From NCBI GenBank assembly GCA_019423835.1, contig JAHZAR010000053.1, forward strand, positions 4,999 to 18,620: 13,622 bases of DNA, written 5' to 3'. The position numbers and the translations under genes are program-made. This document shows, one piece after another, positions 1 to 7,631 of the stretch. The notes beneath the pieces were generated by a model. The model made no database searches, was not told the DNA's origin, and saw nothing but the letters and a program-made list of their open reading frames with translations. The DNA comes from Clostridiales bacterium (GTDB taxonomy: Bacteria; Bacillota; Clostridia; Lachnospirales; Lachnospiraceae). Each line of letters begins with the position of its first letter. The first letter of the stretch is position 1.

Positions 1-591
1 TGTGTCGCTGATTGTTTCCACACCGCTGCTCATATAGAGCACGGGCCCTTCTGTTTCCAGAACGCCGCCGCCCTGGACATTCACCGCCAGAGCGTTCTGC
101 TCCTTTGTAATGTCAAGGCCTGACACTGTCTTGCCGTCCGCGGTCTGAAACTCTCCGGCCAGCCAGCCGGCCGTCCCTGCATCCGCAGCGCTTTTCACCT
201 CAATGGATGTAAAAGAATTGCTGGTGTCCTCATTTTCATCACTCTGTCTGAATGCAATCAGATCTGCCGCGCTCCTGTAGCCGAATACGGCCGTCATCTC
301 CCCGTCCTGCACAGAGCAGGAATCCAGAGATACGGGGTCTTTCTCCCCCTCTGAACCGCGGTTCTCTTCATTAAACCGCTCTGCCGCAGATTCCAGAAAC
401 TGCTTCAGCTCATCTGCATCTGCCTGAAAGGTTTCCTCTGTTTCCAGGACCAGCGCGCTTTTTATATCACCGTCCGAGGTGATATAGACACAGCTCCTGT
501 CTGGTTCGAAGGAGCCTGCGCCGCCGGCCGAGCACCCGGCCAGAAGAAGCCCCGCGGCCGCGGCCGCAAGCATCAGCCTGGCTTTTTTCAT
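1..591 (-). CDS. Putative lipoprotein, C-terminus cut by the window edge
   Basis: The gene starts at ATG 589-591 and stays open to base 1, giving the first 197 residues with no stop. The start has a strong AGGAGG ribosome binding site a few bases upstream. The product begins MKKARLM, followed by an alanine/leucine hydrophobic segment and a lipobox LLAG-C with the lipidated cysteine at residue 20. It should therefore be exported by Sec, cut by signal peptidase II and anchored to the outer face of the membrane. The mature part is acidic and soluble, rich in Glu, Asp, Ser and Gly, with no further membrane segment in the visible part. I do not recognise a family: phrases such as YITSDGDIKSALVLE and SSGVETISD suggest a beta-rich secreted domain but do not name one. 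It has its own promoter (658-686) downstream of recO, so it is probably transcribed separately, although I see no terminator after recO. Signal peptide call is firm; function unknown. Confidence 0.85.
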   Translation of the reverse strand, partial: MKKARLMLAAAAAGLLLAGCSAGGAGSFEPDRSCVYITSDGDIKSALVLETEETFQADADELKQFLESAAERFNEENRGSEGEKDPVSLDSCSVQDGEMTAVFGYRSAADLIAFRQSDENEDTSNSFTSIEVKSAADAGTAGWLAGEFQTADGKTVSGLDITKEQNALAVNVQGGGVLETEGPVLYMSSGVETISDT

Positions 592-657
592 ATTCTGCCC
601 TCCTGCAATCTTAGCAGCAAGGCGGTCTCTTCCCGCACTTCGCTGCAATATTTTTTT

Positions 658-686
658 AGTATACCCGTTTTATTCCATCTTTTCAA
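658..686 (-). promoter_or_regulatory. Sigma-A promoter for the lipoprotein gene
   Basis: On the minus strand a -35 box TTGAAA (681-686) is followed by exactly 17 bases and a -10 box TATACT (658-663). Each differs from consensus at one position (TTGACA, TATAAT). The predicted start is about 60 bases upstream of the lipoprotein ATG. The promoter lies between the recO stop (725-727) and the lipoprotein gene. Confidence 0.65.
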
Positions 687-687
687 T

Positions 688-701
688 ATCTGAGCTCAGA
701 T
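688..701. repeat. Perfect 14-bp palindrome next to the lipoprotein -35 box
   Basis: ATCTGAGCTCAGAT is identical to its own reverse complement and ends one base upstream of the -35 box. There is no T-run after it on either strand and no loop, so it does not look like a terminator. Its position is that of an activator or repressor operator, but no known regulator site is recognised. Confidence 0.45.
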
Positions 702-724
702 TTTCTGCAGCCATTGGCAGCCGT

Positions 725-1372
725 CTATGTAACCACCCGCAAAATTTCCAGTGACCGGAATTCCCTGTCCACATACCTTCTCTTGTTGTCCTCCACGCAG
801 CAGGCAAATTCCTCAAACACCGGTTCGGTCAGAAGAAAGGTATACAGCTTTTCAATCGGTGTGGAGATCACAAACTGCCAGGCGTAAAGGGCAGAATCGC
901 TGATCTTTCTGTCGGGCGCTTCCCGGTACTCTCCCTCGATCGCCATAAGCCTCAGCTCAAAGATGCGCCTCACCAGCTTATTGGGAATCGCAGGTTTTAA
1001 AAGCGCCCGGAACGACTGGTAGAGAAGACGGATGGTTTCTGACTCATCTACATTCTCACGGCCGTAATATCCCGCAAACTCCGCAAAATAGGAGGCGTAG
1101 CAGGCGCACTCCATGTCTGACGCCAGCTCCTCAAAATAGTTTTCCACCTCCGCCCCATAGAGGTTATAGGCGTCCCGCCCCTCTGACAGTGAAAAAACGC
1201 CGAACACAAACGGCCTGCACGGAGCGCGCAGCTGGCTGGCCGCCCGCTTCGCCCCTCTCGCAAAACAGGTGATCTTTCCCCTCTCCTTGGTCAGAATGAC
1301 CAGACGCTTGTCATAGTCTCCCACCGGGGATGCACTGATCACCATCCCGGTGGCCTGAATGAGCTCCCGCAC
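725..1372 (-). CDS. recO: DNA repair protein RecO
   Basis: RecO acts in the RecFOR pathway: it binds single-stranded DNA and SSB, anneals complementary strands, and with RecR helps load RecA at gaps. The N-terminal OB-fold is clear: residues 9-35 carry the TGMVI...GDYDKRLVILTKERGKI pattern and the following ARGAKR basic patch. The rest is the helical C-terminal domain. At 215 residues it is shorter than most Firmicute RecO proteins (about 240-250). The part that usually holds a four-cysteine zinc finger, after the GEY motif, has no paired cysteines. The start is GTG at 1370-1372 with a GGGAGGTG ribosome binding site about 7 bases upstream; no better in-frame ATG is present. It lies 62 bases after era, in the usual era-recO order, and is probably in the same transcript. 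Confidence 0.93.
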   Translation of the reverse strand: MRELIQATGMVISASPVGDYDKRLVILTKERGKITCFARGAKRAASQLRAPCRPFVFGVFSLSEGRDAYNLYGAEVENYFEELASDMECACYASYFAEFAGYYGRENVDESETIRLLYQSFRALLKPAIPNKLVRRIFELRLMAIEGEYREAPDRKISDSALYAWQFVISTPIEKLYTFLLTEPVFEEFACCVEDNKRRYVDREFRSLEILRVVT

Positions 1373-1434
1373 GTTTTTTCACCTCCCTTCCCTTCTCCTG
1401 AAACACGGAAAGACAGCTCCGGGATCCTGGCACG

Positions 1435-2340
1435 CTAAATATCCTTCGGATTATATCCGTAATTTTTCATGAAGAGGTCGCTGTCTCTCCACTCCTTTCT
1501 GACCTTCACCCAGAGCTTTAAGTTTACCTGGGTGTCCATCAGATTGCCAATCTCTATCCTGGCGGCAGTCCCGATTTTCTTCAGCATGCTTCCGCCCTTT
1601 CCGATGATAATTCCCTTGTGGGAATCCCTCTCACAGACAATGGTGGCCTCAATATCGATCATCCCGTTTTTCCGCTCTGTCATCCGCTCGATGGTCACGG
1701 CGATCCCGTGGGGGATCTCGTCGTCCAGCATCCGGAGAGCTTTTTCCCGGATCAGCTCTGCGGCAATCTGGCGCATAGGCTGGTCTGTCACCGTATCCTC
1801 GTCATAGAACTGAGGTCCCTCCGGCAGGTATTTAAAAATACAGTCCTTCACAGCGTCAATATTTTTCTCCTTCAGGGCTGAGGCCGGAATGATCTCGGCA
1901 AATTCACATATATCCTTATAGGCTGTGATAAAGGTGAGAATATCTTCCTTGTTTTTGATGGTATCCGTCTTGTTGATCACCAGGATCACCGGCGTTTTTA
2001 CCTTCTTCAGCTGCTCCGCAATGTGACGTTCCCCGGCTCCGATAAAGGTTGTGGGCTCCACCAGCCAGAGGATGACATCCACCTCCTTGAGGGTGTGTTC
2101 GGCCACACTCACCATATATTCTCCCAGCTTGTTTTTCGCCTTGTGGATTCCCGGTGTATCCAGAAAAATAATCTGTCCCCTCTCATCCGTGTACACCGTC
2201 TGGATCCTGTTTCTCGTGGTCTGGGGCTTATCCGATGTGATGGCAATTTTCTGCCCGATCAGATGGTTCATGAGGGTGGATTTTCCCACATTGGGCCGTC
2301 CGATCAGCGTCACAAAGCCCGATTTGAATTTCTGCTCCAT
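1435..2340 (-). CDS. era: GTPase Era, 30S ribosome assembly factor
   Basis: Era binds the 3' end of 16S rRNA and assists late maturation of the 30S subunit, coupling it to growth. At 301 residues it has the normal length. The GTPase motifs are intact: G1 GRPNVGKS at residues 14-21, a TTRNRI switch at 41-46, G3 DTPG at 61-64, G4 NKTD at 123-126 and G5 SAL at 154-156. The C-terminal KH domain carries the GKGG RNA-binding loop at 247-250. The ATG at 2338-2340 follows a good AAAGGAG ribosome binding site. The gene starts 22 bases after the stop of the M16C peptidase gene, so the two are very likely co-transcribed, with recO next. Confidence 0.97.
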   Translation of the reverse strand: MEQKFKSGFVTLIGRPNVGKSTLMNHLIGQKIAITSDKPQTTRNRIQTVYTDERGQIIFLDTPGIHKAKNKLGEYMVSVAEHTLKEVDVILWLVEPTTFIGAGERHIAEQLKKVKTPVILVINKTDTIKNKEDILTFITAYKDICEFAEIIPASALKEKNIDAVKDCIFKYLPEGPQFYDEDTVTDQPMRQIAAELIREKALRMLDDEIPHGIAVTIERMTERKNGMIDIEATIVCERDSHKGIIIGKGGSMLKKIGTAARIEIGNLMDTQVNLKLWVKVRKEWRDSDLFMKNYGYNPKDI

Positions 2341-2362
2341 GATTTCTCCTTTGTCAGTTTCG

Positions 2363-5284
2363 TCAGTTAAACAGATTTTTCGTCTCTCCGAACATCGCTC
2401 TCTCCGCCTGAATCTTCTCCGCGTTTCCGATCACACAGAAGCTGCCAGTCTTTAAGATCTCCCGGATGATCGGAGCCAGAGCGCGAATGTCCTCTTTTGT
2501 CACATTCAGGATTTCCTTCCGCTCTGTCCGCAGCATCTCGTCGGTAAGGCCGGAAAAATAGGCGGAATCTGCCTTGCTTCCCTTATACTGGGGAAGAAGG
2601 GGGACATCCAGATCGCTGATAGTTCCGATGACATACTTCGTCATATCCCTCTCATCAGCGTCAAACTCCTCCAGGTATTTGACTATTCCCTCATAGACTC
2701 TGTCTGTCTCTCTGAGATTTGGATCCCGGTAGGAAACGAAATATCCATCTCCTGTCCTTCCCGCTCCGTTCATCACGCCGTAGGCTCCTCCCTTGACGCG
2801 GACATTCAGCCACAGGTAATCGTAGCCGAGAATCACCTTCAAAGTCTTCAGAGCTCCCGTGTATCTGTACCCGCTTCCTGCAAAGGTGCCGCATCTGGCC
2901 ACATAGTTGACCTGGGAGGAGGTCATAAAGCCCTCATTCCTGTTGTTCTTTACAGCAGTGAAGGAATACCTCTCTCCCCCTGTTTCCGGGAGCACATCCT
3001 TTAACTGTCTGAGGGAGGCCTTCATCCTCTCATACCCCTCGCTGTCTGCCGTAAAGCTCACCGTCATATTGTCAGAAGTAAAGAGCCTTTCTGCCGTTTC
3101 TCTGAGTTTTCCGGCAATCTCCTCCTTCCTCTTCTCAAAATTCCTGGCCAGATCTTCCAGGAACTGGTAATAAGCGATTCCTCCTGTCACATCGTTGTAG
3201 GCAGAAGCTGCGGAGAAGTAGGATGTGGCCCTTGTCACTGCCGCCGAATGGCCGGAAGCGTTTAACCGCATCTGTGCTCTGGATTTCGTCTCATTGATAA
3301 TCTCTGACAGCCGCTTTGTATCGTGAAATACAGAGGTTTTCAGAATCTCCCCCAGAATGGAGAAGCCGAAATCCAGCTTCTCATAGAGGACTCTCACGCT
3401 GGCTGCAAACATGCCGGTAAAGTCACCGCTGTTTTCCAGTGATGGATAGGAGATCACGCTGAAGTTTACGCCGCCGCTGTTTAAGTTAATCTCGTCCGCC
3501 AGCTCGCTGTAGCTGTAGTTCTCCGTACTCACATAGCCGAGAACAGATTTTAAAAGCCCCACATAGGCCATATCCTCTGCCGGAATCCGGCTGGTGTCAA
3601 AGAGAAGACGCAGATACCCGATCCCTGAGGTAAACAGGTTGTGGAACAGCACCTTCGTTCCCTCTTCCTCTCTCACACTGAGCACCAGTTTCTCCGGCTC
3701 CCTCTCAATGTCCTCCCTGCGAAGCAGGGGGATCTTCTCCAGATCTTCTTTCGGAGACGGGGTATCCTGATACTCCTTGAGCTCTCTCGTAGCCCTGACA
3801 ATGGCGGCCCTCTCCTCGTCCGTCAGGCTCTCTCTGTAGGCAGCCAGCCGCTCTGCCAGCTTTCTGTCCTCCTCAGCAGTCATATTTTTCCTCGGGCTGA
3901 CCAGAACCACAGCCGAGGAAGGATTATCCAGAAGATACGTCCGGATCAGCTCCTCAAAGTATCCCTCTCCTGCTGCTTTTTTGAGGAATTCAAAGCTATC
4001 CCCGTACTCCAGATGCATCAGAGGATCTCCGCCGTAGAGCCAGCTGTCCAGGCACTGAAGGCCATACATCAGCCCTTTTGGGGCAGAGCCAAAGTCCGCC
4101 TCCCGGCAGCGGAACTCGTAGTAATTGATTCCTGCAAGCAGGCTCTTCTGATTCAGTCCCTGATCGGCCAGTCTGCGCAGAGTTCCCTCCACCACAGCCA
4201 GAAACTCTCCCTTCTGCTCTCTGTCCGCATCCTTTGCGATAACGGAGAAATACGGCTGCAGAATTCCGTTTTCATATCCTCCGAGAATATCCTGTCCGAT
4301 TCCCGCATTCAAAAGCTCTGTCTTTAAAGGCGCTCCGGGTGCATCGATGAGGACATACTCCAGCACCTGGAAAGCCAGATAATGGATGGGATTCAGTCCC
4401 TCCCCGGCCAGAGACGTGACAGAAAGATAGGTTGCATGCTCCTCTGACTCCCCCTCTGTGATGGGATAAAAAATCTCTCTCTCTGCCGGCGCGACAAAAG
4501 CCCTCTGCTTCCTGATCTCTGAGTCTGCCGGCTGTCTGTCGTACTTTGACAGATACTCCCGGTCGAGCCACTCCAGCTTCTCTGCCATATCCATATCCCC
4601 ATAGAGGTAGATGTAGCTGTTGGAGGGATGATAGTAGGTTCTGTGGAAGTTTAAAAATTCCTCATAGGAAAGCTGCGGGATCACCGCCGGATCGCCGCCG
4701 GACTCATTGCCGTAGCAGGTTTCCGGAAACAGGACGTTTCTCGTATACCGATCCAGAACACTCTCTGGGGAGGAAAAGGCTCCTTTCATCTCATTGTAAA
4801 CCACTCCATTTAAAGTCAGAGGGCTGTCCTCGGTCTCCATCTCGTAATGCCATCCCTCCTGGCGGAAGATCTTTTCCTCCCGGTAGATATTAGGGTGAAG
4901 CACTGCATCCATGTAGACGTCCATCAGGTTCTGAAAATCCTTCTCATTGCAGCTGGCCACCGGGTAAACCGTCTTGTCCGGATAGGTCATGGCATTCAGA
5001 AAGGTATTCAGGGAACCCTTCACCAGCTCCACAAAGGGATCCTTTACGGGAAATTTTTCAGAACCGCAGAGTACGCTGTGTTCCAGGATGTGGGCAACTC
5101 CCGTGCTGTCTGCGGGAGGAGTCCTGAAGCCGATGCAGAACACCTTGTTCTCATCGTCATTGGAGAGAAGGAACACTCTGGCCCCTGTCTTTCTGTGCTC
5201 CAGAATATACCCTTCTGAATTCAGCTCTTTTACCTGCTTTTCAGTTATGAGGCGGTATGCCTCCAACTCACTGACTTTTTTCAT
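2363..5284 (-). CDS. M16C zinc metallopeptidase, PreP/insulinase family
   Basis: The product is a 973-residue peptidase of the M16C branch, related to presequence protease (PreP). These are clam-shell enzymes that enclose and degrade unfolded peptides. The inverted zinc motif HILEH sits at residues 65-69 (His65, catalytic Glu68, His69). A third ligand candidate, Glu165 in YNEMKG, lies 96 residues after His69, the spacing known for PreP. The C-terminal half has the usual VRVKGGAYG and YRDPN motifs that complete the active site. No signal peptide or membrane segment is seen, so a cytoplasmic peptide-recycling role is likely. The start chosen is ATG 5282-5284, which has a GGAAAGGAAG ribosome binding site 5 bases upstream. 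An upstream in-frame ATG at 5336-5338 would add 18 residues but has no ribosome binding site. It is followed closely by era. The physiological substrate is unknown. Confidence 0.94.
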   Translation of the reverse strand: MKKVSELEAYRLITEKQVKELNSEGYILEHRKTGARVFLLSNDDENKVFCIGFRTPPADSTGVAHILEHSVLCGSEKFPVKDPFVELVKGSLNTFLNAMTYPDKTVYPVASCNEKDFQNLMDVYMDAVLHPNIYREEKIFRQEGWHYEMETEDSPLTLNGVVYNEMKGAFSSPESVLDRYTRNVLFPETCYGNESGGDPAVIPQLSYEEFLNFHRTYYHPSNSYIYLYGDMDMAEKLEWLDREYLSKYDRQPADSEIRKQRAFVAPAEREIFYPITEGESEEHATYLSVTSLAGEGLNPIHYLAFQVLEYVLIDAPGAPLKTELLNAGIGQDILGGYENGILQPYFSVIAKDADREQKGEFLAVVEGTLRRLADQGLNQKSLLAGINYYEFRCREADFGSAPKGLMYGLQCLDSWLYGGDPLMHLEYGDSFEFLKKAAGEGYFEELIRTYLLDNPSSAVVLVSPRKNMTAEEDRKLAERLAAYRESLTDEERAAIVRATRELKEYQDTPSPKEDLEKIPLLRREDIEREPEKLVLSVREEEGTKVLFHNLFTSGIGYLRLLFDTSRIPAEDMAYVGLLKSVLGYVSTENYSYSELADEINLNSGGVNFSVISYPSLENSGDFTGMFAASVRVLYEKLDFGFSILGEILKTSVFHDTKRLSEIINETKSRAQMRLNASGHSAAVTRATSYFSAASAYNDVTGGIAYYQFLEDLARNFEKRKEEIAGKLRETAERLFTSDNMTVSFTADSEGYERMKASLRQLKDVLPETGGERYSFTAVKNNRNEGFMTSSQVNYVARCGTFAGSGYRYTGALKTLKVILGYDYLWLNVRVKGGAYGVMNGAGRTGDGYFVSYRDPNLRETDRVYEGIVKYLEEFDADERDMTKYVIGTISDLDVPLLPQYKGSKADSAYFSGLTDEMLRTERKEILNVTKEDIRALAPIIREILKTGSFCVIGNAEKIQAERAMFGETKNLFN

Positions 5285-5289
5285 GCTAT

Positions 5290-5300
5290 CTTCCTTTCCT
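5290..5300 (-). promoter_or_regulatory. Ribosome binding site that fixes the M16C peptidase start
   Basis: On the minus strand AGGAAAGGAAG lies 5 bases before ATG 5282-5284. No comparable site precedes the upstream in-frame ATG at 5336-5338, so the shorter protein is preferred. Confidence 0.7.
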
Positions 5301-5379
5301 GATTTTGTTTGCCTTTTATGAATATTTTCATGAGTCATTTCTATTGTCTGAGCGTATTTATATACTTTGTGTAAATATT

Positions 5380-5408
5380 ATTCTATATATTTCCCATAAA
5401 TTTGTCTT
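5380..5408 (-). promoter_or_regulatory. Possible weak promoter for the M16C-era-recO genes
   Basis: On the minus strand AAGACA (5403-5408) and TAGAAT (5380-5385) are separated by 17 bases. The -10 is good and the -35 matches four of six. The region is clearly AT-rich compared with its surroundings and lies over the end of the upstream YdcF-like gene, leaving a leader of roughly 90 bases. In AT-rich DNA such matches arise by chance, so this is tentative. Confidence 0.3.
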
Positions 5409-6210
5409 TTAATATGGCAAAGCACTCGCGAAGCCACAGATTCGGGATCAGAAGCGGATCGGACGGGGCCGAAATCCCATAGACATTTCTGACTCCCTGC
5501 TTCTTCGCGATGGCCTTGGCCCGGAACAGGTGGAAATCACTGGTGAGAATGCCGATGTGAATGGAGTCCAGCTCATCGCCGGGCGCGTAGGCATTCTCCC
5601 CCACCTCCTTGAAGATCTCACGGAACACACTCTCCTTCCACTTCTCCTGGCTGCGGATCACCTCCAGGCTGTACCTGATATTCTCCCTGGTACTGGAGGA
5701 GCGGGTTTCCACGAGAAGCTGGGTCTCCGGCACACCGTTGTATCTCAGATACGCATACATAACCTCTGCCTCCGCGATCTCCTCGTCCTTTCCCCTGCCG
5801 CCGGACAGCACCAGAAAGGTATTGGGGTTGTTCTCCGCATAATCAATCGCCCGATCGAGCCTCTTCTTGAGCGAATTGCTGGGCTGTGTTCCATTTATCT
5901 TTGCTCCCAGCACAATGACATAGTCCATGCTCTTTTTGGTGGAAGTTAAAATTCCTGTGCCGATGAGCACCAGAACTACAGCAATCACAGCCGCAGACGC
6001 CCCGAGAAACGTCACCGCCGACACCACAGGCCAGACGGGGATCTGTTCCCTGTGGCTTAAATAATAATGTCTGCCGGCGGCCAGAAATCCGAAGAGTGCC
6101 GCGCAAAACGGCCAGAACAGGGAAAATGAAACAGAAAATCCTGTGGAAAGCACAATCCCTCCATAATATAAAAGGCAGAGCCCTGCCGCCGCTTCCAGTA
6201 TCACGGTCAT
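5383..6210 (-). CDS. YdcF/DUF218 family membrane protein
   Basis: The product has 275 residues. The first 90 are hydrophobic, with about three membrane segments (near residues 5-24, 27-46 and 62-88). A DUF218 (YdcF/SanA superfamily) domain follows from about residue 95. Family marks are VIVLGAKING at 98-107, the PS..LKKRLDRAIDY block, LSGGRGKDE at 135-143, the acidic EAEVM stretch, the STREN motif near 173-177, and TSDFH at 223-227. Members such as SanA are linked to envelope integrity, but the biochemical activity of the family is poorly defined and none can be assigned here. The ATG at 6208-6210 has a very strong AAAGGAGGAAGG ribosome binding site. It follows trhP after a 132-base spacer without a clear terminator. 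Confidence 0.88.
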   Translation of the reverse strand: MTVILEAAAGLCLLYYGGIVLSTGFSVSFSLFWPFCAALFGFLAAGRHYYLSHREQIPVWPVVSAVTFLGASAAVIAVVLVLIGTGILTSTKKSMDYVIVLGAKINGTQPSNSLKKRLDRAIDYAENNPNTFLVLSGGRGKDEEIAEAEVMYAYLRYNGVPETQLLVETRSSSTRENIRYSLEVIRSQEKWKESVFREIFKEVGENAYAPGDELDSIHIGILTSDFHLFRAKAIAKKQGVRNVYGISAPSDPLLIPNLWLRECFAILKDKFMGNI

Positions 6211-6342
6211 GATCCTTCCTCCTTTGTCTCCCTACTGTCCGTCTGGAACACCTTTCCCTCGAATGGGTAAAAAAGGGGTGCAAAACCGGCAGTCCTGCCA
6301 TTTCGCATCCCCCAAGCCGGATGAGAGCGGCTCAGAAGCCGG

Positions 6343-7605
6343 CTATTCGCCCGCCTGCGTCCTTCCCGCTTCATCCTCATTATATTCGCTTCTTCTCAAA
6401 ATATCATACGGCTCCGGCGAGACAGAAAGTCTTACCCTCAGCCTCTGTTTCGGGTGAGGCGCACTTTCCATCTGCACACCCTCCTCATCACAGATCGCTT
6501 CCACTGAGACAGGGACATTGCGCCCGTCCGGCTTCATGATTTCCATGGACTCTCCCACTGAAAACTTGTTTTTCTGCTCCATGAAGAAACTGCCGTCCCC
6601 GCAGACCTTCTCCACCGTTCCGATGTAGGTATAGTTTTTCACATAGGTGTTGCTGTCGTAAATCTGAGCGTCGGAGTCTGGCTTGTGGAAATAAAAGCCC
6701 GTCGTAAATTCACGGTAGGTACATTTTCCAATCTCAGCCTTGTACCACTCCATATTTTCCCGGTATTTTTCCGGGCTTTCCAGATAATCATCAATGGCCT
6801 TTCTGTAGGTGCGGGCCACCGTGGCCACATAGAGGGCCGTCTTCATCCGCCCCTCAATCTTGAAGCTGTCAATGCCCGCCTCAATCATCTCCGGAATATA
6901 CTCAATCATGCACAGATCCTTGGAGTTGAAAATAAAGGTTCCCCTCTCATTTTCATAAACCGGAAGGTACTCTCCCGGCCGCGTTTCCTCCACCACTGAA
7001 TACTTCCATCGGCAGGGATGGGTGCAGGCTCCCTGATTGGCGTCTCTCCCGACAAAATAGTTGCTTAAGAGGCAGCGCCCGGAGTAGGAAATGCACATGG
7101 CTCCATGGATAAAGCTCTCGATTTCCATGTCCTCAGGGATTCTTTCACGGATCTGGCGGATCTCCTCCAGGGAGAGCTCCCTGGCTGTTACCACCCGCTT
7201 TGCGCCAAGGCTGTACCAGAACAGGAAGGTTTCGTAGTTCGTGTTGTTGGCCTGGGTGCTGATATGGATCTCCATGTCCGGCAGCATCCTTCTCGCAATG
7301 GCAAAGACGCCGGGATCAGAGATAATGAGGGCATCCGGCCTGATTTCCCTGAGCTCCTCAAAATACTGCTCCACACCTGCCAGATCGTCATTGTGAGCCA
7401 GAATATTGGCAGTGACATAGACCTTCACCCCGCGCTCGTGGGCAAAGGCAATTCCCTCCCTCATATCCTCATTTGTAAAGTTCTTCGCTTTTGCCCGAAG
7501 TCCGAAGGCCTCGCCTCCGATATAGACGGCGTCAGCTCCGTAAATGACAGCTGTCTTCAGCACGTCCAGACTTCCGGCCGGAATTAAAAGCTCCCGTTTT
7601 CTCAT
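6343..7605 (-). CDS. trhP: U32 family protein TrhP, tRNA wobble-uridine hydroxylation
   Basis: Although the family is called peptidase U32, close relatives (E. coli TrhP/YegQ, B. subtilis YrrN/YrrO) are needed to hydroxylate U34 of tRNA to 5-hydroxyuridine, with prephenate implicated in the reaction. The protein has 420 residues, close to YrrO. The TIM-barrel-like N-terminus starts RELLIPAGSLDVLKTAV. The U32 signature lies at about residues 163-181, with Cys171 and Cys178. Two further cysteines, Cys194 and Cys198 (ACTHPC), complete a four-cysteine set likely to bind an iron-sulfur cluster. The SFKIEGRMK motif at 247-255 is also typical. The ATG at 7603-7605 has an AGAGGAAA ribosome binding site. 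It lies 26 bases after trmR, whose product acts on the TrhP product, which strongly supports TrhP over a collagenase-like peptidase role. Only the long YrrO-type paralogue is present in the window. Confidence 0.9.
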   Translation of the reverse strand: MRKRELLIPAGSLDVLKTAVIYGADAVYIGGEAFGLRAKAKNFTNEDMREGIAFAHERGVKVYVTANILAHNDDLAGVEQYFEELREIRPDALIISDPGVFAIARRMLPDMEIHISTQANNTNYETFLFWYSLGAKRVVTARELSLEEIRQIRERIPEDMEIESFIHGAMCISYSGRCLLSNYFVGRDANQGACTHPCRWKYSVVEETRPGEYLPVYENERGTFIFNSKDLCMIEYIPEMIEAGIDSFKIEGRMKTALYVATVARTYRKAIDDYLESPEKYRENMEWYKAEIGKCTYREFTTGFYFHKPDSDAQIYDSNTYVKNYTYIGTVEKVCGDGSFFMEQKNKFSVGESMEIMKPDGRNVPVSVEAICDEEGVQMESAPHPKQRLRVRLSVSPEPYDILRRSEYNEDEAGRTQAGE

Positions 7606-7631
7606 CTATTTTTCCTCTGATTCATATTCAT

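Noticed and set aside
554..567. A GCGGCC-rich 14-bp palindrome inside the lipoprotein gene.
   Set aside because: It arises from alanine codons of the signal peptide and has no independent support as a site.
3641..4327. Long plus-strand open frames opposite the M16C peptidase and RNase J genes (for example 228 codons at 3641-4327 and 319 codons at 9530-10489).
   Set aside because: They lie opposite strongly conserved genes, match no family I know and have the look of antisense shadows in stop-poor codon usage.
5285..5338. An 18-residue N-terminal extension of the M16C peptidase.
   Set aside because: The upstream ATG lacks a ribosome binding site; the internal ATG has a strong one at 5 bases.
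6211..6342. Inverted and direct AAGCCGG/GGCAG motifs between trhP and the YdcF-like gene, considered as a terminator.
   Set aside because: The stems are four to six bases with long or very short loops, and the later T-run is not adjacent to any of them.
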